This document shows positions 36,011 to 49,007 of a stretch of 64,000 bases of DNA, piece by piece (within the stretch, counting starts at the first letter, position 1; each line of letters begins with the position of its first letter). Both the position numbers and the translations under genes were made by a program. Under the pieces are notes generated by a model. That model was not told the origin of the DNA. It searched no databases and saw only the letters and a program-made list of their open reading frames with translations. Origin of the DNA: Phaseolus vulgaris (lineage: Eukaryota > Streptophyta > Magnoliopsida > Fabales > Fabaceae); NCBI RefSeq assembly GCF_000499845.2, contig NC_023753.2, positions 11,478,181 through 11,542,180 of the forward strand. Reading direction: 5' to 3'.

Positions 36011-36639
36011 TGAGTAACAAACAAACACTCAAATACAATATTCTCTTATTATTATGGTTGATGTTTGTGTCCAATCACATGCCTGAAATCCTTGTGTTAA
36101 AATACCTAATGCTGGAAAGAGACGCCAATGATACACAAATGTTAGCGTATAAACAAGAAATGCATATTGTATAAGCAGAAGATAAGGTAACATATTTTGA
36201 ATATCTTATGAATTTGTAAATTTTTAATGTTTGTATATTCTACTGTGTCCCAATTAGTTTTTTTAAGGTATTATGGTACAACATTGGTGGTGAAGTTTTG
36301 GAGGTCACACTAGCTTCTTTGCTCTATTGATAACTTTGTCCAATCCAATGTTTTAAAATCTTGAACTAAAGACTGATAGAAGCATCAATAAGTAATAAAT
36401 GGTCGGATCAGATTAGAGATTGGGACTCGGAAGCTATAGGTTGGAGCACATATCTTTTAAGCTTACAGAAATTTAAACTTATTCTAAATAGGGTTCTTTA
36501 TAACCATTTTAGGCTATCTAGCCTAGAAAATACTTGTTTCAATGTCTATGCAAGTAAATCAAGCAAATACAACAAGCGAGAAGAACTTAAGTAATTAAGG
36601 CCAGTTTTATCTCAAATAAATAATTATGATTCTGACATT

Positions 36640-39600
36640 GCCATTAATAATTGTAATAGTTTATTTTGGTTAAAACATGGTAGTAAGGAAACGATTAGAC
36701 TTTGGAAATTGGGAAAACAGTTAGGTGCTATGTGTTGGGATGAAGGAAAACTCTTGATAAGTCTAGAAGAACTTGAAACAATGGATATGAATTTAAAGTC
36801 AGAAAGGGAAGTAGGGGATAATATGGGTTATTAATGATAATACTATATATGAATGTAAGAGGTTTTGGGAGTACTGTGAAGTGGAGATACATTAAGGATC
36901 TAATTAGGAATAATTGTGTTAAAATGGTATGCCTGCAGGAAGTAAAAGTGCAAACTTTTAATATAGAAAAAGGCTGATATTGGGTTTTTGTACAATGAAC
37001 CAATTAACGGGGGCAGGAGGGATTCTAACAGTATGGCACAATAATTATTTTCAATGTTCTAATCACATCATTAATAGATGGTTCATAGTGTTTATCGAGG
37101 TCTTTAAGGAGAATAATATCCCAGTTGTTATTGTGAATGTGTACTCTTAATGTAATTTGCAAGTGAAAATGCAGATGTGGGAAGAATTAAAATTTGTCAA
37201 ACGAAGGGAAGCTTGTAATTCATGGTGCGTCTTGGGGGATTTAATCTCTATAAGAAACGAAGGTGAATGGAGGGGGATAAACCATGATAGAAGTAATAAG
37301 AGGAAAGTGAGGGCTTTAATAACTTCATCGAAAGTTTGGAGATGGTTGATATCCCATGTATTGGTAGAAAATATACCTGGTATAAACCTAATGGTAAGGT
37401 GAAGAGTAGGCTTGATAGGTTCTTAACTTCCTTTGAATGGTTGCAACATTGGTTGGGTAGTAAGCAATATGTACAAGACTGACATATATCTGATCACTTG
37501 CTTTGGTGCTAAAATCAAAGGTAACGGATTGGGGTCCAAAACCGTTTAGATTTCTTGACATTTGGCAGGAAGATAAGGAGTTTGGTAGTTTTGTAAAAAG
37601 TAAATGGGAAAGCTACTTGGTTCAGGGAGATAAATTCCAAGTGCTAAAAGAGAAATTGAAAATGTTAAAGAGTGATCTGAAAGGGTGGAACATAGAGGTT
37701 TGGGTAAACAGATAGGATCAAACTTGATATCATGAATAAAATACAAGAGTTTGATATGTTGGATGATGTAGATAACTTGGATGGAAATTAAACCAGGGAA
37801 AGAAGAGAAAGAGCTTTTGAGCCAACTACAGGTTATTAACATGAAAATTGAATCCATCCTACAACAGAAGTCAAGAGCATTATGGATTAAACAGGGTGAT
37901 TCCAACTCCAAGTATTTCCATGCGACAATTAAATGGAGAAGGATGAGAAATGAGATCAAAGGGGTACATTGTCTTAGTTCCGACACATGGATGGAAGATC
38001 CAAACACCGTGAAGGAGATGGTTAAAGAGTTTTACAAAACTAAGATGTCGGTTATAGTGGATATAGGTGTCAGGTTGGATAACGTTGAATTTAAAATCCT
38101 AACGAATTCAGATAACTTGATGTTGGTTGAACCTTTTGAGGAGAAAGAAATTAAGGATGCTATTTGGGACTGTGATAGTAGTAAGAGCCCTGTCCCAAAA
38201 GGAACAACTTTCAGTTTTATTAAGAAGTATTTGGATCAACTACACAAGGATGTGGTTGAAGCAGTAAAATACTTTCACAGATAGGGGAAGATACCGAAGG
38301 GCTGTAATGCGTCATTCATAACGATGATTCCAAAATCGGAGAACCCCCAATCTCTAGAAGAGTATAGACCCATCTCACTTGTAGGGTGTTTATACAATCA
38401 ACTTTTTTTTATATCTAATAGAGGGCTATTAGACAGTGTCCTTGTAGTGAATGGGGTTGTGGATGAGTTGAGAAGGGAAAGGAGAAGTGGGGTGATTGTT
38501 AAGCTCGACTACGAAAACGCGTATGAATCGGTAAATTGCCAATTCTTATTCGACATGATGGGAAGATTAGGGTTTTGGGGAAAAGATACAGTGGATTAGA
38601 GCTTGCTTAGAACAAAAAAGTTCAAACCCTCTAGAGACCTTAGGCAGGGGGACCCGATGGCACCTTTTTTGTTACTGACTGTGGCGCAAGGTCTAGTTGG
38701 GTTGGTAAGACAAGCGACAAGAAAAAACCTGTTTTTGGGAATAAAAGTTGGGAACAAGAATATATATGTGAATTTACTATAGTTTGTTGATGACACCCTT
38801 TTCGTCTGTGAATCCAGTGTGTGAAACATCATGACTATTAAGGTTATGCTAAGATGTTTTGAATTAAGTTTCGGCCTAAGAGTAAACTTCCATAAGAGTA
38901 AAATAGGTGCAATTGGAGTACATAGGAATGTGGTGAATATGTACTCTGAAATAATCCACTGCAGCCTAATGGATTTACCCTTCACCTACTTAGGCCTACC
39001 TGTTAGTGGTAATCCATCTAGAAGTTCCTTCTGGGAGCTTGTGCTATCAAAGATCAGAAAGAAACTTTCGGTGTGGAAAGGGAGGGACTTATCCTTCACG
39101 GGAAGAGTTTGTCTTATAAAATCTGTTATTAATGACATACCGTTGTTTTTCTTATCTTTTTTTAAAGCCCTAGTAGGAGTATGTAAGAAAATTACAAAAC
39201 TACAGAGAAAGTTCATGTGGGGTTAGGGTGAGGAAGGAAGAAAAATCGCATGGATTAGCTGGGATAACATTTGTAAACCGAAAGAGGAGGGTGAGCTTGT
39301 TATAAGACGCATTGATCTATTTAATAAGGCACTCTTGGCAAAATGGTTATGGAGAATGGGATTCTCTGAGTCTGGACTGTGGAAGGATGTCCTAGAGTTG
39401 AAATATGGAGTGTGGAGGATGGCAAACTCAAGTACACCGGTTGAAAAGATTATAAATCTAGATGGTGGAATGATTTATCCTAAGTTAGCCTCTCTAATCA
39501 AGGAAACAATTGGTTCAACTCAAATCTGGTTTTGCAAGTAGGGTGATGGAAGAGGCCCAAGCACAAGCCCAAATGCAACCCACCAAAGAGTAGATTTGGG

Positions 39601-41134
39601 CCAACCACTAGGGCTATGGCCAAGAAGATCCAAGAAGACTGGAATGCTGCTACTGATGGCAGAGAAACCTTCTTATACATGTTCAAGATGTCATAAACTT
39701 TAGTGTAGAGTAGACTTTAATTTCTTGTCAAAATTAGCATAGGAACTTTATTTGTAATTTTTCTTATAATTAATTTTGGCACCTAAAACACCAACCTAGG
39801 TAAACTTAGAGTTTCTTAAAACCTCTAAATTTACCAAGGCCGGTCTAGAAAGCCCATGGAGGGGGTGAGCATACAAACTAGACACACCCTTCCCCATGTG
39901 CTCATTTAGGCGCTACTTTTGGGAGGGTATTCATTTGAATCTCCCTCCACTTTCATTTGAATTTCCATTCCTCTAAACACTATAAATAAGAGGGCTTGGC
40001 TCATGTATTTGCAAGATTAATCAAAGAGTGAATTGCTACCAAAATTGTGCCAATTTTGCTCCTTGTCTCCTACCTCTCTAGGATAGACATTTTAATCTTC
40101 ATTCTTCACCTTTGCCAAGTGAGATGGCCTCACCACTCACTCTCCACACCTAGCATGCACCTTCAAGGAACCCACACCTCTTAGGAGATCCTTGCACGCC
40201 TCTGTCATAAGCTTCCGCCACCATCAATCCAAGTTTCATCAACATGAAGGCACTTCTTCCATCATAGGGTCTAGGGAAAAGTTCAAATTCTAGGAAGACG
40301 AGTGGTTAGCAAATTCTCAGCTCAAAGAGAGATATCCCAAAATCTACAATAACTCCCTACTTAAAGATAACCCTATTGGTAGCTTCGAAAGTTTGTTTAA
40401 TGAGAGGTGGGAGTGGGATTTTTGTTGGAGAAGGGAGTGGTTCGAGTGGGAAAAACCTTTGGTAGAAGATTTTATGACATGTTTGTCACAGGTTTCCCTA
40501 TATCCAGAAAAGAAGGATTTATGGTTATGGAACGATCCTCCCTCCTACAGTTTCTCGGTAAAATCTGCTTATAAAATGTTAGCAAATCATGGAACTAGGG
40601 GTGTAACCGAGTCATTTGCACATCTTTGGAATCTAAAGGTTATGCCATCAACTCAGTTTTATGTGTGGAGGGCTTAATTAGATCGAATAGCAACTAAGTT
40701 GAACTTGCACAAAAAAGGGGTTTGATGTTGACGGATACATTACGTGCCTTATGTGGGAGGGAAGAGGAGTCAACTTCGCACATTCTTGTTTCATGTAAGG
40801 TATCAACTACAATTTTGGAATATGTGCAATAATTGGTTTAGAATTAGCTCGATAAACCACAATGAGTTGGTTAATCATTTTTGAACAGTTTTCATGTATA
40901 TGATTTAATAAAGAAGGAAATAGATTATGGAAAAGCCTATGGGTCCCTGTGATATGGTGTATCTGGAAGCATAGAAACAAGGTTATCTTCAATCAAGCAA
41001 AGATAAATGCTGTGGAAATCCTTACCATGACACAAGTTCAATCATGGGCATGGATGAGACATAAAGTAAGGAAAGTTTTTTTTTTTTATTGGATTTTATC
41101 TCCCTTAATCTGCATTAACATGGCAACAAAATAA
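36640..41134 (+). pseudogene. LINE c, near full-length L1-type ORF2 remnant
   Basis: The region before ORF2 reads IRLWKLGKQLGAMCWDEG (about 36690-36745). The endonuclease begins with ATG at 36849 (MNVRGFGSTVKWRYIKDLI), with CLQEVKV and later WCVLGDLISIR. The SDH motif (HISDHLLWC, about 37483) carries the endonuclease histidine. RT follows: YRPISLVGCLYN (38353), VKLDYENAYESVN (38500-38540) and FVDDTLFV (38781), the catalytic box, preceded by a stop codon. GLRVNFHKSK and FTYLGLPVSG come next. The zinc finger CALCGREEESTSHILVSC is at about 40742-40797, and VIWCIWKHRNKVIFN near 40950. Many stops and frameshifts. A solo LTR splits the post-RT region at 39544-40265. Confidence 0.85.
39544..40265 (+). 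repeat. Solo LTR, family S, copy 3
   Basis: Starts TGATGGAAGAGGCCCAAG and ends TTCCATCATC...ATCA-type (CATCA at 40265). It is flanked by exact TAGGG duplications (39539-39543 and 40266-40270). The LINE c protein frame continues on both sides. It has a TATA box (CACTATAAATAAG, about 39978). It shares the GGAAGAGG start, the CCCAAG-rich segment, the promoter placement and the CATCA end with the copies at 21325 and 45929, but is shorter (722 bp). Confidence 0.82.
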
Positions 41135-42547
41135 TTTGTTCGAATTAAAAGATTTACTTGCTCTATATTTGATTGTTTTTACTGTTTGGTGTTAATGGTA
41201 TTGATTGTGAATTTTGTTGCATGTATCATTGTTGTGAAATAGATCTGGTTATGCTTTTGTATCTTTGAACTGACTGAAAGGTGTGGAAGGTTGAGTTTTC
41301 TAGTGTAGGGTATGTTATGAATGAGACATATTAGGATAAGGAACAAGCAAAAAGATGGTTGTTATATAGTTAGGACAATATAGAAAGAAGGCAGTCATGG
41401 TGATTTTGCTGCAAAGAAGTCATCATAACATGGCATTGGAACCATAAGGTTAAAATTCATCATAAGAAAGAACATTATGGAAAGGTGAGGATGAAAGGTG
41501 CATGATGATTGTACAAGACTTGCAAAGGTAACATAGGCTTATCTAGATCATGAAGGTTAGTATGGTGTATTTTATAAGTAGGTTTCGATGTATAATTTTG
41601 TTTTGTTTGGAAGGGGTGACTATCCTTTTGAAGCTTAGACAAGTTTAATATAACTTTTGTTTTGTTTTGATCTTAAACATTTTGAAGATTGTAAAAGTCC
41701 TATGAAATAGGATATCAGGTGGCGTGGTTGTGTGGCATTTGTATAAGAATACCCCAGAAGTATTCCCTTTAATTATTATTTTATTCTTTTCTGAAGAAAA
41801 AAAAGTCAGAAGGCATAATGAAAAAACAATAACATTGGAGAGAGTTAGAACCTATGAAGCTCCGACACAGTTCAGAAGCTCCACTTTCGTGCTTCGGACG
41901 CATGCCACTCATGAACATGCGACGGATACCACAGTGTCGGACACACTTCCTTGGATCGACACGACCCAATTTTTGGACATGCCGGAGATGACACGATCCA
42001 CTTCCTTGCACACGTTTGTCACACAAAAAATTAGTGAGAAAAGAGAAGATAACGTTGTGACAATTTCGTTTCACATAAGCTCACAATTTCCCTACTTTCC
42101 CCATTGGAGTACAGTACAACGACAGCGCAGGCTTTCGCTTTTGGAGGCGGGAGGTTGATAGCGTCGAGCAGTGAGGAAATGTGAACGATTTCCAAAATTT
42201 CTTTGAAGATGGGTTACATGGGGACGACGACGACATTGTGGCAGAGAAAAGTTTTGAGGTGGTGGCAGAGACGAGAGGTGAGGCAGAGTTGAAGAAGATA
42301 GAGGTATAAAACAAAGAGGAGGATGATGGTTCCCACAAAAGTTACTTTTTATTTTAAATTTAATATTATTATTTAATTTATATTTTCAATTTAAATACAA
42401 TTTATTATATAATTATATAATATTCTATTTTGTATAATAATCATATTAAAATAAAAAAACCTTAAATAAATATATTATAGTATAGTATACTATAATAAAT
42501 ATAATATTATATTATAAAATATGAAATATAAAATAATCTTAAAAAAC

Positions 42548-42582
<35 letters not shown>

Positions 42583-44600
42583 TATATATATCAATCAGTA
42601 TCCGTATTCTATAATTTTAAAATTTAACCGTATTCTCGTGTTTATGTCCGTTGTATTCGTATATGTCCATGTTTCATACGTTAGAACCAACACCTAAGAG
42701 TGTTGACTAGTGTGTAGCATGTACTAGCCTTAACATATTAAATGTTTTATGGGTTAAGGAAACACAACTCATCAATACTTCAATGTAGGACAAAGTATCT
42801 TCATTCATAAAATGTGGAAGTATAAGAATGTCCAAAATGTTCTATGTCAAAAATTGTATCTGAAAATATAACAATGACAGAAAAAATTAAAGATAGTTGG
42901 AGTTAATCATTTTCAGATCTTTAAGTAGGTTCTGTTTTTTTTTTTTTAAATGGATTGAAGCAACGGAAATGCTTTAGATTTATCAATTTTTTTTGCTAAT
43001 AAAAGAATTTCGATCAAATCTTTTAATATCTAAAAAAAATCGTATGTCAGGTGAACCTTTTAAGAAGTGTCCTAATATTGTAAAATTAGAGATGAATGAA
43101 ATTAGAATTCAAAAGAGAGAGATATTATTGATGTTCATCATTATTTTTTAAAATTTAATAGTTGTGACAAATAAGTTGTCTTAAATCTTATGTTTCAAGA
43201 AAATAAATAATATGAATGAGAAATGACTTTTTTTTATTTAATTTTTTTTTGGAATAACTTGATGGGTTATGAAGTTTACATTTAGGGTTACTTACTCTTT
43301 TCACTCTTGTATACAAATATTTTCAAACACTCCTCTTTCTCTCTGGATGTTATCATACTCTTTAAATTTTTCTATAAATATTAAAGTTGAGATGACATTC
43401 ACATGTGAGGGAAACAGCTTTAGTGATAATAGAAGAAATACTAGAGGAAGCTTTGTCTATTATGAATATTAATATTATTTGTTCTCCTGTCTCCGAGTAA
43501 GCATTTCAGAATAGGTCACATGAATAGTATCATGCCATGATTTGACACGTGAAAATCAGCACCATCATCACTCTTTCTCTACTATAACATGATGGACACT
43601 ATTGTATATATGTAAACATATACTGTTGATTTCATTTGTGATAAAAAAAAAAACTGGAATTTTGGAATTTAATAAACATGATTGTTGACTTTATTTTTCA
43701 ATGAAAAATAGTATTGGAAAAAGATAAATCACATTTTGGTAGCAAGTTTGGGTAGATTTAAATAATGATGTAAATTTCAACCTCACGTAACTTAAAAATG
43801 AAAATTACTTTTTATAAATAATTTGAAATATTTTATAATAAACTTTATTGATTGCATTAAAAAAAACTTAAATTTTTAATTTTTTAAGATTAATTTGATT
43901 ACTTAAAATTATATAACTTTAAAATTTTTATTTTAATAATATAAGGGTAATTAAGTTAAAAAAATCTTCATTCAATATCTATTTTTATACAATTCATTAA
44001 TAAGAAGGTCGCATTACTGTAAAATCACAACCTAAGTCAAACATAAAAATAAAGTCAATTAACTATTTCATTTGATATCATTCATCAATAACTTATAAAT
44101 AATTCTTATTATTAATTTATAAATTAATTTTAACTTATAAATTAATATTTAATTAAATAACAATTTAAAATTCTAAAACTGATAATTAAAATCTTGATAA
44201 TTAATTAAATACATTAAATATTAGATTAAAAATTAATTTATAATTTTTTTATTAAAAATAAAAATTATTTTAAATATTATTAAATTTTTAGTTTATAAAA
44301 TAATAATTAATTTAATTATATAATAACTAATTTTTTTTAAAATTATTTTTTATTTAACATTTCTTTTTAGTTGTGTTTTTTTATCCGATAGACTACATCA
44401 GTAAGTTGTAGCGTGCCTAATAGAAAACATGTTTTCATGTATAACCTTACATATATTAATGTAACAAATAAATTACACGTGACTTACTAAGGTAGTTCCG
44501 TGTTTTACCGCATACAACTTAATTCTATTACAATTATGGTTTCACAACATATTCGAAAACTTAAATCAGAATCGCTATAGCCACTACACATGCCAACAAA
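41135..44600. other. No gene recognised
   Basis: LINE c 3' flank, then AT-rich DNA. 41840-42010 contains GACACG/TCGGACAC-type repeats of unknown origin, echoed by GTATCCGTATTC-like motifs at 42598-42660. A TA run lies at 42549-42579. 44080-44345 is AT-rich sequence related to the foldback at 32650-33030. Open frames in 41724-42338 show no protein family pattern. Confidence 0.5.
42549..42579. repeat. (TA)n microsatellite
   Basis: About 15 TA units followed by CATATATATATC. Confidence 0.9.
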
Positions 44601-44639
44601 CTTGTTAAACTTCAAAGGTAACCCTAGTGTAGGAACATT

Positions 44640-45015
44640 TTACACCAGTTTTATGAGACATTTGTCTTGTTATTGGTATTAATATAGATGTTGTAAAATG
44701 TGAATTACATATAACACTGGTTGTTTAACCGGTGTTATATGACTATATATTACACCGATTACTCGAGCTAACTAGTGTAATATAAGAGCTTAAATGTGCA
44801 GTTGGTAAATCCCTATATAACATCGGTTGACTCGAGTAACCGATGTAATATAGGGTCAGTTTTTGAGTGATGAGTGAGGTCAATATTACACAGTTGTGAT
44901 CATAATCGGTGTAATATGGTGATCATAATCGGTGTAATATGGGTCTCTGGAGTTCATTTTTAAGTGAATTGAGTCCCATATTACACCGATTATGGTCATA
45001 ACCGGTGTTAAATGT
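44640..45015. repeat. Array of ACACCGGTTAT-type palindromes
   Basis: Repeated short motifs GGTGTAATATGG, ACACCGATTATGGTC and ATAACCGGTGTTA in both orientations at 44700-44760, 44815-44850 and 44885-45012. This is the usual look of a CACTA subterminal region. It lies at the downstream end of the CACTA-D/RPA-like block, so it may be the 3' end of that element. I could not identify a terminal CACTA or a matching 5' array. Confidence 0.55.
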
Positions 45016-45399
45016 GCCAATTGTTTTTTATAAATTTAATAAAATATTCCTTTACCCAAATTTATAAACCTGTAAATATAATAAATTCAGAATACTAGCC
45101 AGATTGATTTGTATATGTATATTGGAGAATTTGCACTCTCAATCATCCTACAGATGTTAAATTTGTGGTTAGACTTTGTCATGACTTTGAAGTATAAAAT
45201 GACAAAGTATGTATTAAACTAACATTTTCTTAAGTTCGGTTGCCTCTTTAGACTGAATGTTGTATATTATTTTCGTACAATCCATATAGTTTTGGAGATA
45301 AACCTGGTCTACAGTGAAATAAAACGCATTACGTTATAATACAACTCATTTAAATACAATAATAAAAAATAGAAGTCACAATTTCATCAGTTCGCATAC

Positions 45400-46950
45400 C
45401 CTGAAAAAAAATTACTTTAGCAAATTGGATATTGATAACTACATTCTCCAACTCTTCGAATGACATAAATGCATTGAGGTCATCAACATAGTTCCCAAAT
45501 AATGTACACTCCATTCGGAAGTTGTTGTAAATTAAAATTAAAATTGTAAAAACACACATTTTGCATTGGTTGTGATGCCGAATATTAGTTTACCCATCAA
45601 CTTCAGTGGAGATGACATTTAACTTAGTTGATTAACCTATTCTATTAAGCTCTCTTTCAATGCCTACACCTGTCAATATTCCAATAACATCTGTAAAAAA
45701 AACGACTTCAACACAGATGGAAACAAATAAATTGAACTCAAAACCATAATAATTAAACTTACCGACTAAGTAATTAGTATCAAAACCAGAGGCTCTTAAC
45801 ACAGACATTGAAGTATACCGAGGTCTTGCAGTTGAGACCAGATAGTTACCTAAAGAGGTTAACTTAGTTTCAAACTGGAAAATAATTTTGTACTGGTGAT
45901 AGATTGTTCTATACGATCCTACAGTTTCTGATAGATATCAAGTTAGAGAGGATTTTACTAATAGAGGAAGAGGCCATCCACCCAAGCATTTAAAGTTCTT
46001 CCTTCTAGTCTTCTAAAAAATTAAAGAAGAATTAAATAAAGAGAGGACCAAGCCTAAAGCCAACAAGAAGACTACAAGCATTCAAGAATGGACTCCAATT
46101 AATATCTCTCTTTATAGTTTCTTTTGTATAAATTTGTAAATAATATAGAATAGCTTTAGGATGTGCTAAAGAGAGAAACCTTAAAGACACCTCCATTGTA
46201 TAGAACTTTAGGCGCTAGTTTTAGGAAAAATCTAGAAAGTTGTCTCTTCACACTCCTGTAGGTGCTAGAATAGAAGGAGTTAGAAAGTGACCTTTCAAAA
46301 GCTTCTCTTGTACTTTGTGACCAGCCCTCTCCATTATAAAAGGGGTGCTTAGGTCTTTGAAATAAGAAGATTGATTTTTGAGAGTAAAGAACCTCTACCA
46401 AATTGGTGAGTGAGTGAGAGAGACTTGTGTCTTATTCTCTTCTAGTCTTATCTTGAGTGAATTCTTGGGCTCTCAAATGGCGGCAACAACAGTCATCTTG
46501 AAGCCAACCATCCTTCAAGTGGCGTGCACATTCCAATAGCTTCATCCACATAAGTCCATTTTCCCTTCATTCCAAATTACCCATTTTTGTTCTACTTGTT
46601 TGTTTTCACTTTCAATCGGTGCAATCTCTTCCTTATGATGTCCTCTTTCATTTGCTGCACTTATATTCAATTTTAATCGGTGCAAATTGGTTGTTCTTGC
46701 TGTTTTGGTCACGTCCTCCATGGGTATAATTGCTATATGTTGTGTTCTTGAGTTTCTATCCATGGGTTTGTTGTTCAAAATGGGTTTCTATGTAAGTTTG
46801 GCTTGGTTACTTGTGTTTTGGTGAGTTCTTGAATGTTAAGAACATTGATCCAATTCTTTAAAAGTGCCTAATCATATTTCAACTCTTGTTGAATCCATAA
46901 CATGTTCATATTATATCTCTATCATGTTATTGGAATCACATCAGTTTCTA
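45400..46950 (-). pseudogene. RPA70-like gene fragment 1
   Basis: Minus-strand exons resemble the large subunit of replication protein A, a single-strand DNA-binding OB-fold protein. One exon (about 45763-45928 and past the LTR) reads SYRTIYHQYKIIFQFETKL and VLRASGFDTNYLV. The next (45590-45691) reads DVIGILTGVGIERELNRIG, then a stop. The next (about 45400-45530) reads MECTLFGNYVDDLNAFMSF and INIQFAKVIFFQG. Splice sites (GTAAGT-type donors) are still visible. A solo LTR interrupts it at 45929-46943. RPA-like genes occur as host paralogues and in plant Helitrons; no Helitron helicase is present here. Confidence 0.72.
45929..46943 (+). repeat. Solo LTR, family S, copy 2
   Basis: Starts TGATAGATATCAAG and ends GGAATCACATCA. 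It is flanked by exact GTTTC duplications (45924-45928 and 46944-46948). Shared features with copy 1 are the GGAAGAGG(A/C)CATCCACC start region, the TTCCTTCTAGTCTTCT segment, a TATA-like box (CATTATAAAAGG, about 46333), AATGGCGGCAAC and the same 3' end. Length 1015 bp. Confidence 0.85.
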
Positions 46951-47106
46951 ACCAACAACGACTTCTCAATCTTTCCTCCTCAGCAAGATCTAATGGAGTA
47001 GATATTGAGGTAGATTGTGACTCAGGTAATGCTTAAGGCAATCTACTTTCAAAATCTTCCTATTAAAATGAAAAATATTTGTTATCATAGTAATTAATGT
47101 ATATGA

Positions 47107-47153
47107 AAAAAAAGTTTAAAAAAAGTTTAAAAAAAGTTTAAAAAAAGTTTAAA
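47107..47153. repeat. Short tandem repeat, GTTTAAAAAAA x4
   Basis: Four consecutive 11-bp units in a probable intron of the CACTA-D second gene. Confidence 0.85.
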
Positions 47154-48189
47154 GAAACTAACATGTATCTGCCTCGATCTATCATCAACAAAATCTCCAG
47201 TGCTCTTCCGTATATGTGTTTGTTGAAACACTTCATCAACATGGACCGAGCGGCCAAGATCCTCTGTCTATAAAGAAAACATTTAATAAATTAAGGAGAT
47301 AATAATTAATCATAGATTAATATAAAAAAAAATTATATGGAAATTATACCAAAAGAATAGCGTGTTCATGCACACTAATAGATTCTCCAGTGTGCAGACA
47401 TCCACCTTTTTCAGACAAACGATTCTTTTTAGCTGTATCACATTTGGATCGATACACAGGCATGTTCCACTGTTCCTGGAGGCGGTTCTAAACATTATTG
47501 TCAATCCATTCTGGTCGTTTACCTTCTTGGAGAGCATCTTTAAACATTTGTGAAAGGGTGTGAGAAGCCTTTGTATGGAAATTTTTCTTAACATTTTCCT
47601 CGTCCTCAACCCTCCATGTGACCTTCCTCTGCAAAACAACAAGAATCATCAATCCAAATTGTAAAATATAAATTTTTTAAAGGGAATAAAAAGAAGTACC
47701 TTAAAACGTTAAAAAATATATCCTAGTCATCCTTTGGGATTGCCCCCATGTTGGTCACGGCTCACTAAATTGTTGCTTAATGGTGACAGTGATGACCTTT
47801 GATGCAATTTTTTATGGATAAAACCTAAATACCAAAACAAAGTTAGTCAAAATTATAAGACAATAATAATAAACACTAGTACAAAATACTTCAATAACGA
47901 CACTCTTTAAAGTCGGTTCAGAAACAACCATCGTTATAAGCAAGGCGGTGGCAACTTTGTAATTATTTTAAATTTTTTTACACTTTTAACGACGGTTCTC
48001 TCCTGAACCGTCGTTAAAAGTCGCTATATTCAGATTCAACGACAGTTCACCCACAACCGTCGTTAAAAGTGGTGGATTCAAGGACGGTTCACCCACAACC
48101 GTCGTTAAAAGTGGGTTTTTGTTTAATTTCCCACCGGATTTCTCCTTTCTCATTTTCACTCTTGCGCAAAAGAACCCATTCCTTCTTCC

Positions 48190-48650
48190 TCACGAACCAC
48201 TTTCCTTCTGGTTGACCCCGGCCTACACCTACACCACTGCACTGTTCGTCGTCGCCCACGACCGACCACGTGACCGCCGCTCACGACCGCACGTCGTACA
48301 ACCAGTCGTTCAACCGCGTTCCGTCTCTTGCTGCAGATCGATCGCCACTGTTCCCGCTGTGCGACCGACCGCCATTGTTCTCGTCGCGCGACCGTCGCAC
48401 GATCGACCCCTTCGACCGACCGCGACCGCCGCACGATCGGACCCTGCGTGAACCGATCGTACTGCCGCACTCCCGCGAGCCACCCGCGTCCCTTCGACCA
48501 CCGTATCGTCGCGTCGTGAGACCATTGCCTGACCACGCTTTGCGAGCCATGTGACTGCCGTCCCGCAACGTGCGACCGCCGCCTCGCCAACCATGCCCTG
48601 CGAGCCGTACCACTGTGCCATTGCAATTGTCCCTGCCGCACCGCTTTTGA
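48190..48650 (+). promoter_or_regulatory. GC-rich leader block of CACTA-C
   Basis: About 450 bp with very high GC and dense CpG, built from GACCG and CGACC repeats. It lies between the 5' subterminal array and the transposase gene. It resembles by position and composition the GC-rich downstream control region of maize En/Spm, where methylation sets activity. Overlapping open frames on both strands are compositional. Confidence 0.5.
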
Positions 48651-48734
48651 GGTTAGTATATTTTTATGTATTATTGAATTCTTAGATATATTTTGAAAGT
48701 TTTTGGTTTTAGTTAGATATTGATTCTATATATT

Positions 48735-48990
48735 GAACGAACTGATTCTGAGTCCGGAGGTGTCCGACCTTCGGCAGATTTGATTTAATTGTCAATGATT
48801 ATATATTGTTTTGACATATTGAACGCACTGGTTCTGAGTCCGAAGGTGTCCGACCTTCGGCAATTTTGATTTTTTTTAATGATGATATATTGTTCTGACA
48901 TATTGAACGCACTTGTTCTGAGTCCGGAGGTGTCCGACCTTCGACAATTTTGATTTGTTTTTTAATGATTGCCTTTTGAACGCACTGGTT
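48735..48990 (+). repeat. ~83-bp tandem repeat containing the leader stem-loop
   Basis: Three full units plus a partial one, each starting TTGAACGCACTGGTTCTGAG and containing CCGGAGGTGTCCGACCTTCGG or a close variant (at about 48753, 48840, 48924). The middle copy pairs perfectly (CCGAAGGT/ACCTTCGG). CACTA-A and -B have a single copy at the same place. Confidence 0.8.
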
Positions 48991-49007
48991 CTTAGTTTAG
49001 CAGATCT

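Noticed and set aside
41724..42338. Possible small genes on either strand
   Set aside because: Weak frames with no domain, flanked by repeat-like GACACG sequence.
44640..45015. CRISPR-like regular repeats
   Set aside because: Motifs are in both orientations, irregularly spaced, and in a plant nuclear setting; a transposon subterminal array is the simpler reading.
48156..48641. Several long overlapping frames on both strands, arginine-rich
   Set aside because: Six-frame openness follows from GC-rich GACCG repetition; no start context or homology.
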